6,284 bases of DNA from Methanocorpusculum sp. (GTDB lineage Archaea > Halobacteriota > Methanomicrobia > Methanomicrobiales > Methanocorpusculaceae): positions 1-6,284 of the forward strand of contig JAGARL010000247.1 of the NCBI GenBank assembly GCA_017622255.1, in the 5' to 3' direction. The stretch's first letter is position 1, and every line of letters begins with the position of its first letter. Made by a program: the position numbers and the translations under genes. The notes beneath the pieces are model-generated. The model was not told the origin of the DNA, searched no databases, and saw only the letters and a list, made by a program, of their open reading frames with translations. Below, piece after piece: positions 1-3,902 of this stretch.

Positions 1-416
1 ATCCTCATCTGAAATTTGCCGAGGGGGCAGATGATATTGGCGTTGTTATCTCCTACAATACCGAAGGTCCGGGAAACAATGGGAAGCACAATGCGGTTGT
101 GACAGAAGGTGCTGTCTCGATAAATCCGCTTAACTGGAAACGGGATACGACATATGCGGATGTTTCGGAAAATCTTGGTTCACTGAATATAGATGGTGAA
201 CTCGTCGATGGTTTTGCGGATGCACAGATAGATATGGAACGCGGCGTTGTCGTCTGCAGTACAGCAGACCCTGCCGTGTATGCGATTCCTGCACCGGCCG
301 ATGAGCTGTTCGGACCTGAGAGTTATCATGGTTATGATTATGGTTTGTACTACGCCAATCTGCAGGAAAATGTAAAGACGAGAATTGCGGCATTTTCAGA
401 TACTGCTGATGCCTGA
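1..416 (+). CDS. DUF3089-like alpha/beta-hydrolase-type protein, C-terminal part
   Basis: The reading frame is open from the left edge (first full codon at base 3), gives 137 residues and stops with TGA at 414-416, so the N-terminal part lies outside the window. GTG or ATG codons inside are not the real start. Two stretches recall the DUF3089 family (alpha/beta-hydrolase fold, function not established): SYNTEGPG at visible residues 17-24, followed by GAVSINPLNWKRD and ENLG, and a C-terminal block beginning HGYDYGLYYANLQENV. In that fold the His of the last block is a plausible member of a catalytic triad, which is inference; the nucleophile elbow would be upstream and is not visible. Family membership is recalled from sequence style, not from a search. 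A hairpin/oligo-T terminator follows directly, so the gene is probably the end of its transcription unit. A secreted or membrane location cannot be judged without the N-terminus. Confidence 0.6.
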   Translation, partial: PHLKFAEGADDIGVVISYNTEGPGNNGKHNAVVTEGAVSINPLNWKRDTTYADVSENLGSLNIDGELVDGFADAQIDMERGVVVCSTADPAVYAIPAPADELFGPESYHGYDYGLYYANLQENVKTRIAAFSDTADA

Positions 417-430
417 GTGAAATATCCAGA

Positions 431-467
431 GCTGGCGGTTTGAACCAGCCCAAAGTATCACTTTTTT
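431..467 (+). terminator. Hairpin plus oligo-T terminator of the DUF3089-like gene
   Basis: A perfect 5-bp stem (GCTGG at 431-435 with CCAGC at 445-449) lies 15 nt after the stop codon. A run of six T follows at 462-467. Archaeal termination relies mainly on the T-run; the stem may add to it. Confidence 0.5.
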
Positions 468-505
468 AGATTCCTATTCTTAGATTAAGACGATTTTATG
501 ATAAA

Positions 506-664
506 ATGTGGTGCGAGGCGGCGGCTTACGATCCGGAGCCACCCGTTGAGGTGATGTCTTCTTCAAAAATATGCTCTATTCCTCTACATGGAATATCAGG
601 CACTGAATCTGTCAGATTTTGCTCAATCTTTTTATATCAAACAACCGCCGAGTATATTTCATGA
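506..664 (+). CDS. Possible 52-residue ORF upstream of the membrane protein gene
   Basis: An ATG at 506 opens a 52-codon frame (begins MWCEAAAYDPEPPVEVMSSS) that ends with TGA at 662-664. It overlaps the ATG of the next gene at 661 in an ATGA arrangement, typical of translationally coupled genes. Inside it, GAGGTGAT at 548-555 matches an archaeal Shine-Dalgarno sequence well, but no clear start sits 5-10 nt after it; the next ATG (571) is 15 nt away and gives only 11 codons. Against a real gene are the lack of any recognisable family, the lack of a clear promoter of its own, and a strong TATA box at 631-638 inside the frame that serves the next gene. I regard it as unproven; it may be chance or part of a non-coding transcript. 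Confidence 0.2.
   Translation: MWCEAAAYDPEPPVEVMSSSKICSIPLHGISGTESVRFCSIFLYQTTAEYIS
631..638 (+). promoter_or_regulatory. TATA box (box A) of the four-helix membrane protein gene
   Basis: TTTATATC, preceded by further T residues, is centred about 26 nt upstream of the ATG at 661. That is the archaeal TATA-to-start distance, so the transcript should begin at or very near this ATG and be leaderless. The box overlaps the TTG-initiated extension that opens at 619, which argues against that longer start. Confidence 0.6.
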
Positions 665-1137
665 ACCTCATGAACACCACAGTTCCGGTAAAGAAACCAA
701 AGCAGCCGGTGAGTAACGCGGTCTTTTACTCCGTTCATGTTGTACTTATGGTACTGTTCTTCGGTGTTGGGAAGCTGCTGACCGTCTATGAGAAAACCGC
801 GCCGTCTCTTGGCGAGTTCTTCTATCCGGCAACAGTTGTTATTGGATTTTTTGTCGAAATTGTGGTCCTCGCCGGATCATTTTTCATTGAGCAAAATCCC
901 TCATATCTTAAAGAAAACCCCAGACCGAAGACCTCCGGAATTGTTCTTATCATTGTTCTGTTATGTCTGGCTGTGGGTCTGGCGGCGGCGGGAATTATTG
1001 TCTCGATTTTCTGGCATCCGGATATGGCATCCCACGCGGCATTCACCTATCTCCTTGGCTGTATTCCGGGTGCGGCGGCAGCCTGTATCCTGCGGTATCT
1101 TCCGCACAAACTTCCGCAAAAGGAGGCAGAGAGCTAA
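661..1137 (+). CDS. Four-helix membrane protein of unknown function
   Basis: The product of 158 residues begins MNLMNTTVPVKKPK. I chose the ATG at 661 because a TATA box lies about 26 nt upstream and would fall inside the longer TTG-started frame at 619. The ATG at 670 is an alternative start. The sequence shows four hydrophobic segments, roughly at residues 20-40, 53-75, 93-117 and 122-145. A basic, proline-containing N-terminus (KKPKQP) and a short charged tail (LPHKLPQKEAES) flank them. Positive residues at both ends suggest that both termini lie in the cytoplasm. I see no catalytic motif, cysteine pair or transporter signature and do not recognise the family. The gene has its own promoter and terminator and lies about 100 nt before a membrane-anchored regulator on the same strand, so a sensor or partner role is possible but speculative. 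Confidence 0.75.
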   Translation: MNLMNTTVPVKKPKQPVSNAVFYSVHVVLMVLFFGVGKLLTVYEKTAPSLGEFFYPATVVIGFFVEIVVLAGSFFIEQNPSYLKENPRPKTSGIVLIIVLLCLAVGLAAAGIIVSIFWHPDMASHAAFTYLLGCIPGAAAACILRYLPHKLPQKEAES

Positions 1138-1145
1138 TCAACTAA

Positions 1146-1166
1146 GGGTTCTACCCGCTCTTTTTT
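1146..1166 (+). terminator. Terminator after the membrane protein gene
   Basis: A short stem (GGGT at 1146-1149 with ACCC at 1153-1156, loop TCT) is followed by six T at 1161-1166, just after the stop at 1137. It separates this gene from the regulator downstream. Confidence 0.5.
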
Positions 1167-1204
1167 GTTGGAGTCTTTTGATGTGTTAGAAAATGCTTAG
1201 AGAA

Positions 1205-1213
1205 TTTATATAT
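1205..1213 (+). promoter_or_regulatory. TATA box of the membrane-anchored regulator gene
   Basis: TTTATATAT is a near-ideal archaeal box A. Its centre is about 30 nt upstream of the ATG at 1239, which predicts a leaderless or very short-leader mRNA. No good Shine-Dalgarno sequence precedes the ATG, in keeping with this. Confidence 0.65.
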
Positions 1214-1238
1214 CTGTTCGTGCAATAGGAATTACAGA

Positions 1239-2006
1239 ATGCGCCTGCGGTTGTTTCTTGCGGTACTGATTTTCTCTGCGTTCTTTGTGATGCCTGCGGC
1301 AGGATATACAAACGGCATTTTATCGTTTACGCTGTCTGACATCATAATCCCGGAAGAATTACAAGAGTTCATAGCAGAGAGCCCTCTTTTATCGTATTTC
1401 CTTTCTGATGACCCCATTTATGTTTTGGAATTTCCTGAGATTGGGTTCTCCATACCTTCGGAGGTTAAACCCACTATAAAAATAATTGTTGTAATTATTG
1501 GAATCATCATTATGCTTCTTGGTCTCTTTACTTCAGACCGTATCTCCCAATTCCACTTCCGAAGAAAACTCTCCGACAATCCAAAAAGCCGTGCCATGCA
1601 AATCCTTGCATTTCTCAGAAAACATCCCGGAGCAACGCAGACAGAGATTATCAAAGCAACCGGATATTCCCGCGGCTCTGTTGCATACAATCTGCAAAGA
1701 CTTCAGCAGGATTGCAGAGTTTCCCAAATCACTTCCCGCTACTATCCTGCAGATGAATATCCGACAGAAGAACAGGCAGGGGCAGACAGAGCTCTGAGAA
1801 ATGCACAGAGACAGCGTATCTTCCGGATAATCGCAGAGAATCCCGGCATCTCCCGAAAGCAGCTCGCTTGTGAGATACAGATGCCGGTATCAACACTTCG
1901 CTGGCATCTGGGAAAACTGACAAAAGAACGTCTGGTTATCTCTGAGGTAAAACAGCACACAATCTGTTATTCGGTAAATCCTGAGTTTATCCCGCAGGAT
2001 GAGTAA
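1239..2006 (+). CDS. Membrane-anchored transcriptional regulator with two winged-helix domains
   Basis: The 255-residue product has a hydrophobic N-terminus with signal-peptide character (residues 3-21, MPAAG cleavage-like end). A segment of about 55 residues rich in Asp/Glu/Pro and aromatics (23-78) follows and is predicted to lie outside the membrane. Next are a strong transmembrane helix (80-98, KIIVVIIGIIIMLLGLF) and a basic stop-transfer region (RISQFHFRRK). The cytoplasmic part carries two winged helix-turn-helix units. The first, at about 116-172, has GATQTEIIKATGYSRGSVAYNL as its HTH core; the second, at about 190-248, has ISRKQLACEIQMPVSTLRWHL. Both resemble the MarR/ArsR-like helices of archaeal membrane-bound one-component regulators. 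The design suggests that an external or membrane signal reaches DNA binding directly. Targets are unknown; its own promoter or the adjacent membrane protein gene are natural candidates (inference). Start chosen from the TATA spacing. Confidence 0.85.
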   Translation: MRLRLFLAVLIFSAFFVMPAAGYTNGILSFTLSDIIIPEELQEFIAESPLLSYFLSDDPIYVLEFPEIGFSIPSEVKPTIKIIVVIIGIIIMLLGLFTSDRISQFHFRRKLSDNPKSRAMQILAFLRKHPGATQTEIIKATGYSRGSVAYNLQRLQQDCRVSQITSRYYPADEYPTEEQAGADRALRNAQRQRIFRIIAENPGISRKQLACEIQMPVSTLRWHLGKLTKERLVISEVKQHTICYSVNPEFIPQDE

Positions 2007-2077
2007 GCGGAGATGTGCAAGTTTTCCCCTGTTTTCAGAAGGTGTCATTATTCAAAACCGGATGTTAGAATCGAACC

Positions 2078-2083
2078 AAAAAA
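2078..2083 (-). terminator. Oligo-T terminator of tRNA-Gln
   Basis: Read on the - strand, a run of six T starts 3 nt after the tRNA discriminator base. This is a standard archaeal tRNA terminator. Confidence 0.6.
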
Positions 2084-2086
2084 GAA

Positions 2087-2159
2087 TACTCCTAGGCGGG
2101 TTCGAACCGCCGTCTCCGGCTCCAAAGGCCGGAATGATTGACCACTACACTATAGGAGT
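2087..2159 (-). tRNA. tRNA-Gln (anticodon UUG)
   Basis: On the - strand this 73-nt gene folds as a tRNA. The acceptor stem is ACTCCTA (2159-2153) with TAGGAGT (2094-2088) and discriminator A at 2087. T8 and A9 follow the stem, and the D loop carries a GTGG block. The anticodon stem is CCGGC/GCCGG with loop CTTTGGA (2127-2121), which places anticodon TTG at 2125-2123. The T arm is GGCGG/CCGCC with loop TTCGAAC. The 3' CCA is not encoded (TTC follows), so it must be added after transcription. No intron is seen. It reads CAA codons, and CAG by wobble. Confidence 0.95.
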
Positions 2160-2176
2160 ATTTGCTATACAGTATC

Positions 2177-2219
2177 GGTCTGCATAGTATTTCTAGATTT
2201 TTGAATCTGGTGTCGTGTT
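2177..2219. repeat. Hairpin repeat, copy 1 (overlaps the tRNA-Gln promoter)
   Basis: This copy aligns with 2649-2689. The shared core is AGTAT-N-TCT-N-GATTTTTGAAT, and most differences are transitions. A 7-bp stem forms: CTAGATT (2193-2199), loop TTTG, AATCTGG (2204-2210), with one G-T wobble. Base changes between the copies keep the stem paired. Confidence 0.5.
2183..2192 (-). promoter_or_regulatory. Probable TATA box of tRNA-Gln
   Basis: Read on the - strand, AAATACTATG is centred about 29 nt upstream of the first tRNA base. It departs from the TTTATATA ideal, so support comes mainly from spacing. It lies inside hairpin repeat copy 1. Confidence 0.35.
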
Positions 2220-2301
2220 CTATTTCACTCGCAGAAACTATTAGCTGTATGGGAGCGAATTATATTTGGCGTTCCCATTTTTTATGGGGCGCTGTGATAT
2301 A

Positions 2302-2517
2302 ATGAATAAAAATAAAATACATATCAGTATTAATATCTCTCCCTCAATCCACATCGGTAGTATCAGTACTGATAGTGAATCAACGAGGGAGAACGTATCG
2401 CGGTTGAGTAAAATGATATTTTGGAGAGTACTACTCCCAATTATCATTTCTCATCTCGATACATATAGTCTTTGGAGGAAAGTATTTTACCCTCACAAAG
2501 CCCATTATGTTTGTTAA
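2302..2517 (+). CDS. Doubtful small ORF (71 residues), AT-rich
   Basis: An ATG at 2302 opens 71 codons (begins MNKNKIHISINISPSIHI) ending with TAA at 2515-2517. A TATA-like AATTATATTT at 2258-2267 sits at a distance that would start transcription near 2289, a short leader before this ATG; an in-frame ATG at 2284 is the alternative. The product has one mildly hydrophobic stretch (MIFWRVLLPIII) and a basic, aromatic C-terminus. I recognise no family. Its codons are much richer in A and T than those of the neighbouring genes. Two sizeable inverted repeats (2338-2392 and 2411-2449) lie inside the frame, which fits a structured RNA or foreign DNA as well as a gene. The opposite strand also has an open frame over much of the same region. 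Confidence 0.22.
   Translation: MNKNKIHISINISPSIHIGSISTDSESTRENVSRLSKMIFWRVLLPIIISHLDTYSLWRKVFYPHKAHYVC
2338..2392. repeat. Nested inverted repeat with a perfect 14-bp palindrome
   Basis: The outer arms TCTCCCTC (2338-2345) and GAGGGAGA (2385-2392) pair over 8 bp. Inside lies the perfect palindrome TATCAGTACTGATA (2361-2374). TATCAGTA also occurs at 2322-2329. It could be an operator for a dimeric regulator or part of a structured RNA. Confidence 0.5.
2411..2449. repeat. Imperfect inverted repeat (39 nt)
   Basis: The arms AAATGATA (2411-2418) and TATCATTT (2442-2449) pair perfectly. An inner stem continues with TTGGAG (2421-2426) against CTCCCAA (2434-2440) with one bulged C, closing a 7-nt loop AGTACTA. 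Confidence 0.5.
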
Positions 2518-2532
2518 TACTGAAATAGTATT
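2516..2532. repeat. Short AT-rich hairpin
   Basis: AATACT (2516-2521) pairs with AGTATT (2527-2532) across the loop GAAAT. It overlaps the stop codon of the doubtful small ORF. There is no long T-run after it, so it is not an obvious terminator. Confidence 0.4.
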
Positions 2533-2571
2533 GTTATTCATATATCGCGAACAAAACGGTCTGATACGCCG

Positions 2572-2634
2572 TGAGTTCAACCGATTGGGCGCGGGGCTTT
2601 TAACCCCAAACCACTTTCGTTCCGCTTCTTTTCT
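2572..2634 (-). pseudogene. tRNA-like fragment, probably a decayed tRNA gene
   Basis: On the - strand a 5-bp stem TGGGG/CCCCG closes a 7-nt loop TTAAAAG (2603-2597), like an anticodon arm. GGTTGAAC, resembling a T loop, lies about 22 nt further on, the same distance as in tRNA-Gln. Hairpin repeat copy 2 lies upstream at roughly the place where copy 1 overlaps the tRNA-Gln promoter. Acceptor, D and T stems cannot be paired, so it is not a working tRNA. Read on the + strand, the loop becomes CTTTTAA, identical to a tRNA-Lys(UUU) anticodon loop, with a D-arm-like stretch before it. Either reading may be coincidence. Confidence 0.22.
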
Positions 2635-2648
2635 GTTCTTGTTTCTCC

Positions 2649-2689
2649 GGTCTTAAGTATCTCTGGATTTTTGAATTCAGTGATGCGTC
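2649..2689. repeat. Hairpin repeat, copy 2
   Basis: This is the second copy of the element at 2177-2219, offset by 470 nt. Its 7-bp stem is CTGGATT (2663-2669), loop TTTG, AATTCAG (2674-2680). Relative to copy 1, one A-T pair becomes G-C and a T-G pair becomes T-A, so pairing is kept while sequence changes. Confidence 0.5.
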
Positions 2690-2762
2690 TTCCCGCGCCT
2701 ATCCAAGATATGGGATTCTCTGCGGCATTTCCGGGCGGTTTTGGCAGGTGTCAACCGCGTAG

Positions 2763-2771
2763 TTTTATATC
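2763..2771 (+). promoter_or_regulatory. TATA box of tRNA-Leu
   Basis: TTTTATATC is centred about 34 nt upstream of the first tRNA base. It predicts a start roughly 7 nt before the mature 5' end, to be removed by RNase P. Confidence 0.55.
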
Positions 2772-2800
2772 TTGTAGGTACAATGTAATAAGGTAGTTGG

Positions 2801-2885
2801 GCGAGGGTAGCCAAGCCAGGCCAACGGCGCCAGACTTAAGATCTGGTCTATAAGTAGTTCATGGGTTCGAATCCCACCCCTCGCA
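2801..2885 (+). tRNA. tRNA-Leu (anticodon UAA)
   Basis: This 85-nt class II tRNA has acceptor stem GCGAGGG (2801-2807) with CCCTCGC (2878-2884) and discriminator A at 2885. T8 and A9 follow at 2808-2809. The anticodon stem CCAGA/TCTGG encloses loop CTTAAGA (2835-2841) with anticodon TAA at 2837-2839. The 14-nt variable arm (2847-2860) contains a short CTA/TAG stem, as expected for leucine. The T arm is ATGGG/CCCAC with loop TTCGAAT and one A-C mismatch at its base. CCA is not encoded. It reads UUA and UUG codons. Confidence 0.95.
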
Positions 2886-3084
2886 TAATTCCTCTTTTCA
2901 TTCACTTCGTTCATTCAAATCAGAATTATGCTCAATCTTCGAGTCGCCTTCGGCGCCTCTCGAACCTCGCATGTCTTTTTTAACTTCGTTCAAAAATCCA
3001 TGCTCAATCTTCGCGTCACTTCGTGCCGCTCGAACCTCGCATACTTCTTCTTTTCATCCACTTCGTTCATTCAAATCAGAAAAA
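2886..3084. repeat. Alternating repeat array of hairpin units downstream of tRNA-Leu
   Basis: Two unit types alternate as A1-B1-A2-B2-A3. A1 (2886-2927) and A3 (3043-3083) are almost identical and contain CACTTCGTTCATTCAAATCA; A2 (2973-2999) is a shorter, diverged form. B1 (2928-2972) and B2 (3000-3042) share the first 13 bases (ATGCTCAATCTTC) and the last 15 (CTCGAACCTCGCAT and the preceding base class), with a variable centre. B1, A2 and B2 fold into hairpins of one design: a TTC triloop (GAA on the other strand), 3-4 bp, a T-C mismatch (G-A on the other strand), then a second stem. The array fills the convergent gap between tRNA-Leu and surE. A 70-codon frame through it merely repeats the motif (MLNLRV twice) and I do not call it a gene. 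Confidence 0.7.
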
Positions 3085-3106
3085 TGTTCGGGAAAAGAGT
3101 AAAAAA
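3081..3106 (-). terminator. Oligo-T terminator region of the mrp-mfnD-mfnF-surE operon
   Basis: On the - strand, T6 (3106-3101) begins two bases after the surE stop codon. T4 and T5 runs follow within 25 nt. Several closely spaced T-runs are typical of efficient archaeal termination. No stem precedes the first run. Confidence 0.6.
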
Positions 3107-3107
3107 G

Positions 3108-3902
3108 TCAGCGGTTGATTTTCTCAACCATATCTTTTAACGCATCGCAGGCACGGTATGCCGTGTTGTCCATAGTAAGCGGAGTGAGTGTTACATACCC
3201 GTCCATGATTCCCTGGACATCTGTCCCATGCTCATTCAGGTGAACGACCTCTCCGCAAATCCAGTAGTACGGCTTTCCGCGCGGGTCGGTACGTGCCTCA
3301 ACGGAGGTGTCAAAGAGCCGGGAACCGAGGGTGGTTACGCGGTATCCTTTTGCTTCTCCTGCCGGGATGTTGACATTGATTAAGTCTGCACCGTTCGGCA
3401 GCCCCTCCTTCAGGAAAACCGGGATCAGGTCGCGGATTGCTTTCTGTGCCGTGGAAAAATCAATCCGGTGTGCCCGCGGGTCGGTGAATTTGTCTCCGTG
3501 GTCGTTCATCTGCAGAGAGAATGCGACAGCAGGAACACCCTGGTTTGCGGCTTCCATCGCTGCCCCGACCGTTCCGGACGTGGTTATGGATTCACACGAA
3601 ATGTTCTCGCCTAAATTGATACCGGAGACAACCAGGTCCGGATGGATATCTAATGCGTAGAGACCGAGCAGGAGTGAATCTGTCGGTCTGCCCTCTACGA
3701 TATGAGCGGTATGTCCGTTAATCTGCACCTCGTTCATTCGAAGCGGTTCGAAAATAGAAATGGAACGTCCTACCGCACTCTGCTGAACGGCAGGCGCGGA
3801 GACCACGACCTCGGCAAACTCTGAGAGCGCATCGTATGCCGCCCAGAGACCAACCGAGTTTACTCCGTCATCATTCGTTAAAAGAATGAGAGGCTTGCTC
3901 AT
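3108..3902 (-). CDS. surE: 5'-nucleotidase SurE (nucleoside monophosphate phosphatase)
   Basis: The 264-residue product has the normal SurE length. SurE enzymes are metal-dependent phosphatases of nucleoside 5'-monophosphates, and some also act on 3'-nucleotides or polyphosphate. The expected metal ligands are present: D11 and D12 in LLTNDDGV, a Ser at 42 in QQSAVGRS, and N96 in VVSGINLGEN. The TSGTVGAAMEA block (108-118) and the GVPAVAFSL strand (122-130) are also family features. No signal peptide is seen, so it is cytoplasmic. The ATG overlaps the mfnF stop by 4 nt (ATGA), and AGGAG lies 5 nt upstream of it, so translation is probably coupled to mfnF. Being last in a methanofuran gene operon, it may hydrolyse a phosphorylated by-product or simply act in nucleotide house-cleaning; both are inference. 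Confidence 0.95.
   Translation of the reverse strand: MSKPLILLTNDDGVNSVGLWAAYDALSEFAEVVVSAPAVQQSAVGRSISIFEPLRMNEVQINGHTAHIVEGRPTDSLLLGLYALDIHPDLVVSGINLGENISCESITTSGTVGAAMEAANQGVPAVAFSLQMNDHGDKFTDPRAHRIDFSTAQKAIRDLIPVFLKEGLPNGADLINVNIPAGEAKGYRVTTLGSRLFDTSVEARTDPRGKPYYWICGEVVHLNEHGTDVQGIMDGYVTLTPLTMDNTAYRACDALKDMVEKINR

Larger units (their letters stand above)
2160..2800. other. 641-nt spacer between divergent tRNA genes without a convincing gene
   Basis: The first part (about 2221-2560) is clearly AT-richer than the flanks and holds several inverted repeats and one doubtful ORF. The second part (about 2556-2760) is GC-richer, with a tRNA-like arm, a pyrimidine-rich tract on the + strand (about 2611-2655), a copy of the hairpin repeat and an imperfect hairpin (GCGGTT at 2735-2740 with AACCGC at 2753-2758). 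I looked for RNase P RNA, SRP RNA and integrase signatures and saw none. The region therefore holds the two tRNA promoters plus repeat or decayed material. Confidence 0.6.

Noticed and set aside
620..630. 11-base match TGCTCAATCTT between the 620 region and the array B units
   Set aside because: Several 11-base matches are expected by chance in a window of this size, and the flanking bases do not match.
788..1189. 133-codon + strand frame overlapping the four-helix membrane protein
   Set aside because: It is out of frame with a gene that has its own TATA box and clear membrane segments; the alternative product is Arg/Pro-rich shadow sequence.
2065..2077. T-loop-like GGTTCGATTC on the - strand just beyond the tRNA-Gln terminator
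   Set aside because: No stem closes around it and no other tRNA arms are nearby; a match of this length can occur by chance.
2241..2447. 68-codon frame on the - strand with a hydrophobic stretch
   Set aside because: It overlaps the AT-rich inverted-repeat island. The hydrophobic residues follow from antisense AT-rich codons, and no promoter or ribosome-binding site is seen for it.
2473..2484. GGAGGAAAGT, similar to the RNase P RNA conserved region GAGGAAAGTCC
   Set aside because: The following bases do not match, the partner conserved regions are absent, and the surroundings are AT-rich instead of a compact GC-rich fold.
2928..3140. 70-codon frame through the repeat array (+ strand)
   Set aside because: Its product only mirrors the DNA repeat (MLNLRV twice), its start is the repeat's own ATG, and it runs into the 3' end of surE on the opposite strand.
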